From a virus: a stretch of DNA of 33,048 nucleotides. The DNA lies in the IMG/VR virus record IMGVR_UViG_3300001533_000997, positions 1 through 33,048 of that record. One strand, given 5' to 3'. The notes below the pieces were generated by a model. It ran no database searches, was not told the DNA's origin, and saw only the letters and a program-made list of their open reading frames with translations. Made by a program: the position numbers and the translations under genes. Shown one piece after another: positions 8,304 through 16,852 of this stretch. The stretch's first letter is position 1; each line of letters opens with the position of its first letter.

Positions 8304-9107
8304 ATGAATAAGTATGAAAAGTATGACGAACTTGTGTGGTTGATCCCCTATGAGGGCGAAGGCGAAGGTGGTGGCGAAGGCGAAGGTGGTGGCGAAGGTG
8401 GCGGCGAAGGCGGAGATGATACTGGCGGTGGGACCCTGACCAAGGCCGAGGTGGACAAGATTCTGTCCGAGGAACGGAAGAAGTTCCAGGCCACTCAGCA
8501 GAGTCTGATGAATGAGATGAAGGCTCTCCGGACAAAAAGCAAGATGACTGCTGACGAACGTCGGGAGCTGGATGAGAAGCTGGAGAAGCTTCAGGCCGAG
8601 CATATGACGAAAGAGGAACTGCAGAAAAGAGAAAGGGAAAAACAGGAGAAACAGTATAAGCAAGCCTTGGACGAGACAAAGAGTGATTCTGAGAAGTGGA
8701 AGGGCCTTTATGCTGATACGCGAATCCAGACTGATATCATCGCGGCGTCAACGACACACAAAGCCTACAACCACAATCAGATTGCAGCAATATTGAGGCC
8801 CTCCACAGTGTTGGAGGAAGCTCTCGATGACGACGGGAACCCGATGGGCCAACTGGTACCGCAGGTCTCCTTCAATGATACAGACAAGGATGGTAAACAC
8901 ATTACGCTCAAACTCAGTATAGCTGACGCGGTAAAACGCATGGCCGATATGGATGAATTCTCGAACTTATTCCAGAGCGATGGTGTTGGCGGAATTGGTC
9001 ATCGTGGTGGTGGTGCACGCGGCGGTAGCGTCGATATTGCATCTGTCGCCAAGGATGCCAAAGCATACAGGGCAGCAAAAGCCAAAGGTCAGATCGACCT
9101 TGGGTAA
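8304..9107 (+). CDS. Capsid scaffolding protein
   Basis: This 267-residue protein precedes the coat gene and has typical scaffold composition. There is an N-terminal Gly/Glu repeat (residues ~18-37), a long charged coiled coil (about 45-145, rich in Glu, Lys and Gln, such as RRELDEKLEKLQAEH), a middle domain with DTRIQTDIIAASTTHKA, and a basic-tinged C-terminal tail with GHRGGGARGG. Scaffolds assemble coat subunits into a prohead and then leave. With no protease gene nearby, exit without cleavage, as in P22, is the simplest reading. Confidence 0.83.
   Translation: MNKYEKYDELVWLIPYEGEGEGGGEGEGGGEGGGEGGDDTGGGTLTKAEVDKILSEERKKFQATQQSLMNEMKALRTKSKMTADERRELDEKLEKLQAEHMTKEELQKREREKQEKQYKQALDETKSDSEKWKGLYADTRIQTDIIAASTTHKAYNHNQIAAILRPSTVLEEALDDDGNPMGQLVPQVSFNDTDKDGKHITLKLSIADAVKRMADMDEFSNLFQSDGVGGIGHRGGGARGGSVDIASVAKDAKAYRAAKAKGQIDLG
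8355..8414 (+). repeat. Gly-Glu coding repeat in scaffold gene
   Basis: Two perfect copies of the 18-mer GGCGAAGGCGAAGGTGGT are followed by shorter variants of the same unit. All are in frame and encode runs of Gly and Glu near the scaffold N-terminus. The tract is a likely site of in-frame length variation. Confidence 0.85.
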
Positions 9108-9153
9108 CAACAACGCTGGTTAGCCTGAAAAGCAGCCAGTAAGGAGAGAACAG

Positions 9154-10560
9154 ATGAAAGATGAAGTGTTTGGATTGTGGATCATCGCATATGACAATGA
9201 CAACACATCGATGATCCCGGAAGTGTGGGCACAGGAGTCGCTGATCTTCCTTGAGAATACGATGGTGGCGGGCATGCTCGTACACCGTGACTTCGAGGAC
9301 GAGATTGCAAGCTTCGGTGATGTGGTAAATACACGTCGTCCGGCAGGCTTCGAGGCCAAACGTAAGGTCGACGGTGATGACGTCGAGCTTCAGGATGCGT
9401 CGGCTCCAAATGTGCCTGTGCACCTGAATCAGCACTGGCACGTCTCGTTCCTCATCTATGATGGGGAAGAGTCGAAGTCGATGAAGGACCTAATTGAGTT
9501 CCACGCTGGCCCGGCTCTGTCCGCGGTCGCGCAGGCAATCGATCAGGTGGTCCTGGGTGAAGCGTATAACTTCATGGGGAACTATGCCGGTAAGCTTGGA
9601 AGCCTGTCTGCCATTGCCACCGGTGGTCCGATTGTTGACCTGCGTACGGCCCTGACGAACAGCAAGTGCCCGCCTTCGGGACGTCGACTGATCGTTACAC
9701 CGAATGTGGAAGGTGCCTTCCTGAAGGTTGGTGACTTCGTGAACGCGAACTCCGTCGGTGATGATGGTTCGGCTCTGCGTGAGGGGCATCTCGGCCGTAA
9801 GTACGGCTTTGATACTTTCACCAGCCAGAACGCAGCAACCATTCCGGCCGGTAATACGGTCAATACGAGTGGTGCCATCAATAACGTCGGTGGGTACGGC
9901 GTCGGAGACAATGAGCTGACGGTGAATGGATACACCGGATCACCAACACGCCTCCTCGGTTCCTTCATCACGATTGCGGGTGACATGACCCCGCTGCATG
10001 TGGTGGCCGTGGTGACGAACTCCGGCGGTGATGTGGTACAGATCAGCATCAGCCCTGGGCTTCGTTATGCAGTGGATCATGCGGCTGCGATCACGATCTA
10101 CACGCCTGGCCGAGTTGACAATAGCCCGAGTGGGTATGCTCAGTATTACACCAAGAACCTGACTGTCAAGGACTTCAGTGTGGCACCCAAGGGTGGCCAG
10201 CTGATCGCCTTCGGGACGGCCGCGGAGTTCTATGGAGCAGTCGGTATCCCGACCACAACTGGTGTGCTCCTGAACCGCTCGCTTGATACTGCCGTGGCTC
10301 ACGAGGCCAACGTCAATCTCGGACCTGCGGGTGAGTACTGCTGGGGCTTCCATCGAAACGCTGTGGCCCTGGTCACGCGTCCGTTGGCTCTGCCTCGCGC
10401 GGGTGTCGGCGTGTGGTCCGCGGTGGCAAGCTATAATGGCCTGTCTATCCGTGCAACGATGGGTTACAACATGACCAAGCAGGCGACCCAGGTTACACTG
10501 GATCTGCTGGCCGGTGTCAAGACCCTGGATACCAACCTGGGTGGCGTACTGTTCGCATAA
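9154..10560 (+). CDS. Major capsid protein, P22 coat-like
   Basis: The 468-residue protein follows the scaffold gene and has a strong AAGGAG site 8 bases before the ATG. The N-terminal segment AQESLIFLENTMVAGMLVHR then DFEDEIASFGDVVNTRRPAG is the classic opening of P22-like coat proteins (helix, LV..DF....GD.V..RRP). A beta-rich middle part (about 225-335) is likely the inserted domain, and the C-terminal part closes with repeated short strands. Third codon positions are strongly G/C biased compared with neighbouring genes, as expected for the most abundant virion protein. A perfect hairpin follows the stop. Confidence 0.9.
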   Translation: MKDEVFGLWIIAYDNDNTSMIPEVWAQESLIFLENTMVAGMLVHRDFEDEIASFGDVVNTRRPAGFEAKRKVDGDDVELQDASAPNVPVHLNQHWHVSFLIYDGEESKSMKDLIEFHAGPALSAVAQAIDQVVLGEAYNFMGNYAGKLGSLSAIATGGPIVDLRTALTNSKCPPSGRRLIVTPNVEGAFLKVGDFVNANSVGDDGSALREGHLGRKYGFDTFTSQNAATIPAGNTVNTSGAINNVGGYGVGDNELTVNGYTGSPTRLLGSFITIAGDMTPLHVVAVVTNSGGDVVQISISPGLRYAVDHAAAITIYTPGRVDNSPSGYAQYYTKNLTVKDFSVAPKGGQLIAFGTAAEFYGAVGIPTTTGVLLNRSLDTAVAHEANVNLGPAGEYCWGFHRNAVALVTRPLALPRAGVGVWSAVASYNGLSIRATMGYNMTKQATQVTLDLLAGVKTLDTNLGGVLFA

Positions 10561-10572
10561 GAGGAAACGGAA

Positions 10573-10600
10573 GGATACTGGTCAGTGACGGCCAGTATCC
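10573..10600 (+). terminator. Hairpin after coat gene, no T-run
   Basis: GGATACTGG (10573-10581) pairs perfectly with CCAGTATCC (10592-10600) and can be extended inward by two pairs. It starts 12 bases after the coat stop. No U-tract follows, so it may be a weak or factor-assisted terminator, a 3'-end protector or a processing site rather than a classic intrinsic terminator. Confidence 0.65.
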
Positions 10601-10621
10601 AACCTCCTGGTAAGGACTGTT

Positions 10622-11050
10622 ATGTCAGGCATAGCCAATAATCTACTTGTGACGCGCATCCTGTACACACTTGAGAGGCAGTACAAGAGGCGGATAGAGG
10701 TGGTCCATCTGTTAGATGTTGTCAACAACGTTGAGCAGGGGCTCTCTATACCCAACACATTAAGGTTCATGATACAGGCAATCGTACTCCCCGAGGTCGA
10801 GGTGCGGAAGCATCTCTACAACGCGGCATACTTGTCTATGTCCCGAAACTTTGTGCAGGGCGCACACTATGATGAACTGGCGACGCCAATGATTATACGG
10901 GGCTCCAGGGTTCCGCGGAACGTGAAACTTACGACGAATGACTACGCGCTGGTCGATGGTGTAAGGTATGACTTCAAGCATGTGGGACGGACCATTGACG
11001 ATCGGTCTTACCATGTACTGACTGGACAGTCACCGATGGTGAGGGGTTGA
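10622..11050 (+). CDS. Putative neck / head-completion protein
   Basis: The 142-residue protein lies between coat and tail-tube genes, where siphoviruses keep neck and tail-terminator genes. It is mixed helix and strand with two HL/LL-rich helices at the start and a conserved-looking basic stretch (RGSRVPRNVKLT). No domain recognised. Read from ATG 10622 with TAAGGA upstream. The next gene starts two bases after its stop. Confidence 0.6.
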   Translation: MSGIANNLLVTRILYTLERQYKRRIEVVHLLDVVNNVEQGLSIPNTLRFMIQAIVLPEVEVRKHLYNAAYLSMSRNFVQGAHYDELATPMIIRGSRVPRNVKLTTNDYALVDGVRYDFKHVGRTIDDRSYHVLTGQSPMVRG

Positions 11051-11051
11051 T

Positions 11052-11489
11052 ATGGACAATAATCTGCCAAAGTGGATTCTTGCATCAGTCGGCAAGCATT
11101 TTGATCAGCATGTGAAAATAGTTGGTCTGCATATGTTTGTCGAGGGACAGACAAGAGACACGAAGATGGAGGAGTTCATTGAGCTTCGGCTTGATGGACC
11201 TGACGAGATTAAGAGCAGTGGGTCAGCCTCTTACGAGTTTGCGATTAACATAATGGTCCAGGTCGCAATGGTACAAAATTTCCATCGATCGATGGAGATA
11301 GCTGGTTTCATTGGTAACAAGTTTGACAACTCGTTGCCGATATATTCTGGAGCCAGTCTCTTGACCTGTGCAACATTGATTGCAGATCACAAGGGTCGGA
11401 ATGTGAGAGTGTATCAGCTTGGCCAGTTGAACACGCACATACTTATACAGCGAGCAGCAGTGGCAGGACGTTATAGGTTTGTCCTTTAG
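11052..11489 (+). CDS. Putative neck or tail-terminator protein
   Basis: This 145-residue protein starts at ATG 11052, immediately after the previous stop; the end of that gene (GAGGGG) may serve as ribosome site. It is a compact alpha/beta protein with strands such as VKIVGLHMF and YEFAINIMVQVAM and C-terminal NTHILIQRAAV. The position just before the tail-tube gene and the length match tail-terminator (gpU-like) or neck proteins that cap the tail tube. I do not recognise a specific family, so the role rests on gene order. Confidence 0.55.
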   Translation: MDNNLPKWILASVGKHFDQHVKIVGLHMFVEGQTRDTKMEEFIELRLDGPDEIKSSGSASYEFAINIMVQVAMVQNFHRSMEIAGFIGNKFDNSLPIYSGASLLTCATLIADHKGRNVRVYQLGQLNTHILIQRAAVAGRYRFVL

Positions 11490-11556
11490 CAACAGTGATG
11501 GTTAGGTTAGATCAGACCAGGTAAGGTAAGGGTCAGGTAAGTTAGGAGAAGGCAAC
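11490..11556 (+). promoter_or_regulatory. Purine-rich GGTAAG-repeat leader of tail-tube gene
   Basis: The 67 bases between the neck gene and the tail-tube gene are G/A/T-rich with few C and carry short direct repeats of GGTTAG and GGTAAG, ending in a TTAGGAGAAGG ribosome site. Low structure on the sense strand may favour ribosome loading for a highly expressed gene. No -10/-35 pair stands out. Confidence 0.45.
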
Positions 11557-12087
11557 ATGAATGAGTTATGGATTGTGCCATTCGCACTCTTTGATCTCAA
11601 GAACGCTGAGATCAAGATTGAGGATGGGTCGAATCCGGTAAACAGTATCACCGTGAAAATCGGTGAAGGTACTGTGAGCTGGACGGAGCGGAAAGAGCGG
11701 CGGTACATTCTGGACCGTGGGCAGCTGGATGATGTACGTAATGAGGATGAGGCACCCCTTGAGGTCAACCTTGCCTTCATGTGGGAGTACATTGTCGGCA
11801 CCACTGGTTCAGGTGGCGTGCCGACTGTCGTTGATGTAATCAAACGCAAAAACGCAGCGGCGGCATGGTTGAGTACGGACAGTGATCAGTGTCGGCCTTT
11901 CGCGGTCAACATCGTGATTGATTACCGGCCTGTTCCTTCGATGTGCGGTGATATGGAACTCATCACTCTGCCGGACTTCCGGTATGAGCAGGTGGATTTC
12001 GATATCCGTTCGCCGGAGAACATCACGATTACGGGGCACTGCAACGTGGTTGAGCCTGTGATTGTTCGTGAAGCGCAGACGAGCTAA
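11557..12087 (+). CDS. Major tail (tube) protein
   Basis: The 176-residue product is rich in beta strands (DLKNAEIKIEDGSNP, NSITVKIGEGTVSWTE, and the C-terminal NITITGHCNVVEP) and has a long flexible middle region, the usual make-up of siphoviral tail-tube subunits that stack as hexamers round the tape measure. It lies two genes before the tape measure, directly upstream of the frameshifted chaperones. Its codons are more G/C-ending than neighbours, like the coat gene, in line with high copy number. A 12-bp perfect hairpin follows the stop. Confidence 0.75.
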   Translation: MNELWIVPFALFDLKNAEIKIEDGSNPVNSITVKIGEGTVSWTERKERRYILDRGQLDDVRNEDEAPLEVNLAFMWEYIVGTTGSGGVPTVVDVIKRKNAAAAWLSTDSDQCRPFAVNIVIDYRPVPSMCGDMELITLPDFRYEQVDFDIRSPENITITGHCNVVEPVIVREAQTS

Positions 12088-12096
12088 GAGAGCGAT

Positions 12097-12125
12097 GGCG
12101 GTGACCAGGCTGTCTGGTCACCGCC
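12097..12125 (+). terminator. 12-bp perfect hairpin after tail-tube gene
   Basis: GGCGGTGACCAG (12097-12108) pairs with CTGGTCACCGCC (12114-12125) around a 5-base loop. It begins 9 bases after the tail-tube stop and is not followed by a T-run. It parallels the coat-gene hairpin. Confidence 0.75.
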
Positions 12126-12168
12126 CCTATGAGAGTCAAGTATTATTATTATCAGAAGGTAGGTAGAG

Positions 12169-12636
12169 ATGAAAATTGATGGCAAGAAGCTCGAAGGTAT
12201 CAACACTGTTAGAGTAATTCTCCCTCGGCAAGATGGTGATATCATCCTCATTGCGAGGGGTGTACCCAGCTACAAGGGGTTTGAGGAAGTGTGTCCAAGG
12301 CCAGTCCCTCAGATGAAAACATTCCCTGATGGGCATAAGGAGGCCATGATTAAGGATCCTTCCTATGAGGCCGCGATCTCAACGTGGGCCGAACGGAAAT
12401 CGACATGGCTGGTTCTGGAATCCCTGTCAGCTACCCCAGGACTGGAGTGGGAAACCGTGGACCGGAACGACCCTGAGACCTGGGGCAACTTCAATCAGGA
12501 GTTGATTGACAGTGGCTTCAGTGAGTTCGAGGTCGTACGAATCATCGATGGAGTGATGACCGCAAACGGACTCAATCAGACTGTGCTGGATCAGGCAGAG
12601 AAGCGTTTTTTAGCTGGTCAGGTAGCGGCGCAGTAA
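12169..12636 (+). CDS. Tail assembly chaperone, G frame
   Basis: The 155-residue protein lies between tail tube and tape measure and is followed by a short overlapping frame, the usual G/T layout. It ends a few codons after a slippery site (T TTT TTA, 12606-12612). The unshifted product is the short chaperone; a fraction of ribosomes shift to -1 and add the T domain. The protein is mainly soluble helix plus strand with an acidic C-terminal helix, typical of chaperones that keep the tape measure soluble and recruit tube subunits. AGAAGGTAGGTAGAG lies before the ATG. Confidence 0.83.
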   Translation: MKIDGKKLEGINTVRVILPRQDGDIILIARGVPSYKGFEEVCPRPVPQMKTFPDGHKEAMIKDPSYEAAISTWAERKSTWLVLESLSATPGLEWETVDRNDPETWGNFNQELIDSGFSEFEVVRIIDGVMTANGLNQTVLDQAEKRFLAGQVAAQ

Positions 12637-12649
12637 GACGAGTGCTGCC
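12606..12649 (+). promoter_or_regulatory. Programmed -1 frameshift site
   Basis: The heptamer T TTT TTA lies at 12606-12612 in the correct register of the G frame. After an 8-base spacer, GGTAGC (12621-12626) can pair with GCTGCC (12644-12649) as a stimulatory hairpin. Slippage by one base enters the frame that is open up to 12827. Confidence 0.85.
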
Positions 12650-12827
12650 AAAGTATCGAAAGATGGAGTACACCATCTATCGGGCTTGCGAAAGGTTCGG
12701 GCTGCTACCGCCAGACGTTGAAAGAAAATGGGAAGATAATACACCGGCTACACAGGCAATGGTACTATCTTACCATATGTTAAGGGACTACGAGGATCAA
12801 GAACATGCCAGTAAGACTACATTATGA
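12612..12827 (+). CDS. Tail assembly chaperone, T extension (via -1 frameshift)
   Basis: The -1 frame is open from well before the slippery site to the TGA at 12827. Shifting gives a product of about 148 G residues plus 71 T residues (~219). The T part begins SWSGSGAVRRVLPKYRKMEY and contains a helical region with ACERFGLLPPDVERKWED and a MVLSYHMLRDYEDQE tail, typical of the helical T domain that binds the tape measure. The GTG at 12642 has no good ribosome site, so independent initiation is unlikely. Its end overlaps the next gene by 23 bases. Confidence 0.82.
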   Translation, partial: SWSGSGAVRRVLPKYRKMEYTIYRACERFGLLPPDVERKWEDNTPATQAMVLSYHMLRDYEDQEHASKTTL

Positions 12828-13311
12828 GTACAAGAAGCTGAAAGTAGATAAGGCTGTCTATGATGCCTTCTACAAAGAAGCTCGGCTCTGGTGGAGCAGG
12901 AATGTTATGGCCTGGGCAGAGGCCGTCCTCGAAGGAATACACGTTGATACAGGCATGTCGGCGTCATCAATCGCTCCGTTAATGGATGCGGTTGGTGGCG
13001 TCGGCACGGGCCGCATTATTATTGGACGCCGTGCACCCCGTAAGGGTGTTACAACTATCGATGGTAAATATCATAAAGACCTATATAAGAGCCCAGAGCT
13101 GGGTGCAGAGTTTGGGCAGCATGCATTTGTTTACGAGTTAGGTTCTGTAAGAAAGCCTTTGATGACCTTCAGCTATTCCATACAAGTGTTTCAGTGGGCA
13201 TACTGGGAGGACCAGTGGCAGACGAATGTGGATGCTGTTGCGGCCTTCACTGATTCTGCATCAAAGTTGGCTGACATGTCGGCAGTTTTCCGGACAGCAG
13301 TAATAAGGTAA
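12805..13311 (+). CDS. Tail completion / minor tail protein (HK97 gp10-like)
   Basis: The 168-residue protein starts at ATG 12805 inside the end of the T frame, with GAGGA about 9 bases upstream. It has a helix with WWSRNVMAWAEAVLEGI followed by HVDTGMSASSIAPL; the dTG.x.SSI pattern after a helix is common in HK97 gp10 and gpZ-type tail-completion proteins. A beta-rich middle with GRIIIGRRAPRKG follows. Its place between chaperones and tape measure is unusual, since this protein type usually comes before the tail tube. Role inferred. Confidence 0.5.
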   Translation: MPVRLHYEYKKLKVDKAVYDAFYKEARLWWSRNVMAWAEAVLEGIHVDTGMSASSIAPLMDAVGGVGTGRIIIGRRAPRKGVTTIDGKYHKDLYKSPELGAEFGQHAFVYELGSVRKPLMTFSYSIQVFQWAYWEDQWQTNVDAVAAFTDSASKLADMSAVFRTAVIR

Positions 13312-13315
13312 CCAA

Positions 13316-16300
13316 ATGAACATTGAACTAATCAAAGCATCAGCGGACATGTCTGCTGTCATCACTGAGGTAGATAGGGTTAATGCCACCCTGGAGAGGC
13401 AGACAAAGTCCTTGAAGGATGCACAAGCTGCACTGCAGAGGGTTGTCAATCCTTACAACAATCTCGAAGTCATAATGGGGCGTTTGGTCTCCAGGACTGT
13501 ATCAACAGCTGGTGCCTTTGACAGGATGCGTGAGTCACTTGGTGGGCAAAGTCAAGCAGCAGCCAGGACTACAACATCACTGACTGGTCTGGCTACCATG
13601 TACTCAAAGGGAGCCGCTGCCGCTGAGCAGTATGCTGCCGCAAACCGTAATGCAGCCACTGCTAAGGATCGGTCAACGGTTGCAACGAACACTAATGTAG
13701 TTGCTGCCAAACAGCTTGTTGCTGCCCAGACTGAGGCTGCGGCTGCTACTAATAATCTCTCCAGAAGAGTTAAGGAGGCTGATACTAACTCTAAGGGATT
13801 ATTGCTCTCTTGGGAGAGTCTGGTTCGACTGCTTACGGTACAGATTCTGCATCAGACTGTCTCCCTCCTCAGTCAGCATCTACGAAGAGCTATCACTGAT
13901 GCTACCGAGCTACAGCTGAAGCTAGCAGAAATTCGGGTAATCAGCACAGACCTCACTAAGAGTACAAGTGACTGGGGTGCAGAGTTGCGAGTTGTTTCGG
14001 AACTGTATGGTGCACCGATGCATCAGATCGCAGAAGCTGCATACCAGACGATCTCCAATCAGATTGCTCAGGGGACTGAGGCAGTGGAGTTTGTCAAGCA
14101 AGCCTCTATGTTGGCTATGGCTGCTGTTGGTACTCAAACTGATGCAGTGAATGCACTGGCCGCGGTCATCAATGCCTACCGAATGAATATTGACAAGGCT
14201 GACAAGATATCAGCCAAGCTTTTAGAGACAATTAAGCTAGGTCGTGTACGTTTGGTTGATCTTGGCAATGACCTCGGCCAGGTAACGCCTATTGCTGCCC
14301 AGTTGGGAGTTTCTATTGATGACCTGCTTGCACAGATAGCCTCACTCACACGGCTTGGCATGAGCTCCTCCGAGGCTGTGACACAGCTCAGAAACATCTT
14401 CATTAAGCTGATTATCCCTACCAAAGAGATGAGGAAACTATTTCAAGAGATGGGTGTAAGCTCCGGTCGAGAGCTGATTCACACAATGGGTGACATGGGA
14501 AAAGCCTATGAAGCGATGATGCATCACACCCAAGGCAATGTTGAGGTCACCACAGACCTGATTCAGCGTATCCGTGGTTTGGGTGCTGTGATGGAGTTCA
14601 CAGATCGACGTGGACTGAAACGACTGCAAGACTACATCCAGGCTATTGAGGGATCAACGGAAGCCTATAAGCAAAGGGCGGAGGAGATCCTCCAATCACA
14701 TGCTATTCAGTGGAGGCAGATCACCACTGCAATGCGTAATACCTTCCTGCTGGATGTAGGTCCGAAGATGTTGAAATCAGTGCTGACATTGGATCAGGCA
14801 GTCGGTGGACTGAACAACAGGCTCCAAGACCTGATCCGTTTCATGCAGATCTCAGCAATACCCGTTATTGGCCTCTTAGTCATTAAGTTCGGGCTCCTGG
14901 TTAAGGCTCATGTCGCGATGTCTGGTATCATTGGGGCTATCACTATTGCCTCCGTGGTAATCAACAAGGTAATGGCGGCTCAACAGCAAGAGATTGAAGA
15001 GAATACCAAGAAATGGACCAGGTATGGCATAGAGGCAGGAAAGGCTCTAGCTACCACCACCAGAGAGCTGGAGCAGCTGCTGGCCTCGACCCAGGCACAG
15101 ATTGACAGTACGTTCACTGCTCTCAAAGGCGAGATTGAGGACTCGATGGAGGAGTCTGGTAAGGATGTCAGCAAGTTCGCCGGTCTGCTTGAGGAGGAGT
15201 TCCGCAACAGTACAGAACATGCCAAGAATAAGATTAAGGATCTGCAGGCTGAGATTGAATCCCTGGGTCGGATACAGGAGAACATCAACTCGGCTATCAC
15301 TGGCATGAGGCTCCGAACTGAGGATCAGATGTTCCGCTTCCTGCTGGATGATGCAGGTATCGAGCAGCAGGCTGACCTCTGGTTGAACCAGATCAAGAAG
15401 ATCGAGGAGGAACTCCAGCAGGCTTTCAACCTTGGTGACCATGTAGATCTGCAAAGACTAACTGGTGAGCTCGATAAGGCTCTGCTGGCCTACCGTAAGC
15501 TCCAGAAAGACATCATTGCAGAGAATAAGAAAACCCATGAAATGCGGGTTGATCTGATCAACAAGGAAGAGGAGCTTAGAGGCCGTGCAAGGATCACAAA
15601 GGACCGCGGTGAACGATCCGGAATCATGGCTCAGGCTGACGAGCTTCGACGGCAGCTGGAATCACTCAGGCTGATTGAAGTCCCCAACCTGAACATCCCG
15701 GACCGATACCTCCGGTCAATGCAGGATGTGGAGAGCAAGCTTCGTGATCTACGGAATCAGGCAAGGAAGGAAGAGGAAAAGGCTATTGTCCGTCTGGCTA
15801 AGGAGGAAAGACGCCAGAATGAGATGACTGCTATCCAGAAGCAGCTGCAGGATCTTAACCTCTTGGAGATTATTACTAAGGAGCTTACTGGCGACCTGCG
15901 GAAGCGTGAGCTGCATATCCAAGAGGTGAAGAGGATTGCCGGTACTGTCGAGGATAGAGCAGACCGCCTGCGGGAACTGTCCAAGGAAGGTGGCTTTGAT
16001 ACTGAGGTTATGGAGAAGCTGGCCAGGCAGCAGAGTGAGACACTGATTGCCCATCTTGCAAGCATAGAGGAGCATCATCGAGCCACTACTGCCCAAGAAA
16101 GAGCAACAGAGTTCGTCGAGAACATGTCAGACAATATCGCTGGGCTTGCAGAGGAGATAGAGAAGCACAAGCAGGTGATGGATAAGATAGGCCTTTTCAC
16201 AATAGACCTTGAACGGTCACTTGAGACCGACAGGAAGGTAATACAGGCATTGGGCATGGGTGGTATGCTTATGTCCGGTGATACCAGTGAGGTCAGCAGA

Positions 16301-16852
16301 GTGGCCCGTAGTGAACCTGTCTTGGAAAGAATGAAAGAGGAGCTTGAGAGACGTGCCGCCGTGGTTCAATTCCTTCAGAATGAGTTGGAGAGTAGACAGA
16401 GATTGATGAATCAGGCAGAGGAGTGGGCTAAAGGTGAAACGGTTGCCAGGGATAAGGTAACTAAGAGTTTTAATGCGATCAACAGTGAGGGAGCAGTCCT
16501 TATCATCCGGTTCCAAAGGCTCCAGAAGATGTTTCAAAACCTGGAAAGCCAAGGGCGTGCAGCCTTGAGTGGACCTAATGTCACTGGGAATCGGAAGTTT
16601 GGAGGAGCATCCTATGGCTCTGAGGGCCGGTACCTCACCCCTGGAGAGTTCGTCATGTCAGGTGGTGCCACCCGAAGGATGTTCAATCAGCTCTTGACCA
16701 CCAACTCGGCGACGTCCGCGGCGAGTGGCAGCAGTGTCAATGTTGGGGATATCAACATCACGATGCAGACCCACGGCAACGTCAACTATGACGGTCGCCG
16801 ATTGGTGAATCAGATACGCCGTGAGATTCGGCAAGGGAGTCTGGCAGTATGA
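13316..16852 (+). CDS. Tape measure protein (TP901-1-like)
   Basis: The 1178-residue protein begins with an N-terminal coiled coil (IELIKASADMSAVITEVDRV) and Ala-rich helix. It contains the TP901 core at about 205-445: SELYGAPMHQIAEAAYQTIS, VNALAAVINAYR, VDLGNDLGQVTPIAAQLG and SSSEAVTQLRNIFIKL. One hydrophobic membrane-prone region lies at ~513-550 (IPVIGLLVIKFGLLV and GIIGAITIASVVI). A long charged coiled coil follows to ~1100, and the end is Gly/Ser-rich. It sets tail length and may help DNA cross the inner membrane. It starts 4 bases after the previous stop; its TGA overlaps the next ATG. Confidence 0.93.
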   Translation: MNIELIKASADMSAVITEVDRVNATLERQTKSLKDAQAALQRVVNPYNNLEVIMGRLVSRTVSTAGAFDRMRESLGGQSQAAARTTTSLTGLATMYSKGAAAAEQYAAANRNAATAKDRSTVATNTNVVAAKQLVAAQTEAAAATNNLSRRVKEADTNSKGLLLSWESLVRLLTVQILHQTVSLLSQHLRRAITDATELQLKLAEIRVISTDLTKSTSDWGAELRVVSELYGAPMHQIAEAAYQTISNQIAQGTEAVEFVKQASMLAMAAVGTQTDAVNALAAVINAYRMNIDKADKISAKLLETIKLGRVRLVDLGNDLGQVTPIAAQLGVSIDDLLAQIASLTRLGMSSSEAVTQLRNIFIKLIIPTKEMRKLFQEMGVSSGRELIHTMGDMGKAYEAMMHHTQGNVEVTTDLIQRIRGLGAVMEFTDRRGLKRLQDYIQAIEGSTEAYKQRAEEILQSHAIQWRQITTAMRNTFLLDVGPKMLKSVLTLDQAVGGLNNRLQDLIRFMQISAIPVIGLLVIKFGLLVKAHVAMSGIIGAITIASVVINKVMAAQQQEIEENTKKWTRYGIEAGKALATTTRELEQLLASTQAQIDSTFTALKGEIEDSMEESGKDVSKFAGLLEEEFRNSTEHAKNKIKDLQAEIESLGRIQENINSAITGMRLRTEDQMFRFLLDDAGIEQQADLWLNQIKKIEEELQQAFNLGDHVDLQRLTGELDKALLAYRKLQKDIIAENKKTHEMRVDLINKEEELRGRARITKDRGERSGIMAQADELRRQLESLRLIEVPNLNIPDRYLRSMQDVESKLRDLRNQARKEEEKAIVRLAKEERRQNEMTAIQKQLQDLNLLEIITKELTGDLRKRELHIQEVKRIAGTVEDRADRLRELSKEGGFDTEVMEKLARQQSETLIAHLASIEEHHRATTAQERATEFVENMSDNIAGLAEEIEKHKQVMDKIGLFTIDLERSLETDRKVIQALGMGGMLMSGDTSEVSRVARSEPVLERMKEELERRAAVVQFLQNELESRQRLMNQAEEWAKGETVARDKVTKSFNAINSEGAVLIIRFQRLQKMFQNLESQGRAALSGPNVTGNRKFGGASYGSEGRYLTPGEFVMSGGATRRMFNQLLTTNSATSAASGSSVNVGDINITMQTHGNVNYDGRRLVNQIRREIRQGSLAV

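Noticed and set aside
8148-8663. 171-aa minus-strand ORF across connector and scaffold
   Set aside because: Antisense of the Gly-Glu repeat and coiled coil; Phe/Ala-rich artefact.
9108-9153. CTGG/CCAG hairpin before the coat gene
   Set aside because: Only a four-base outer stem with poor inner pairing; too weak to call.
9582-10049. 155-aa minus-strand ORF in the coat gene
   Set aside because: Follows from the G/C codon bias of the coat gene; no start signal.
12642-12827. Independent 61-aa gene from GTG 12642
   Set aside because: No ribosome site, and the slippery site upstream explains its expression as the T extension.
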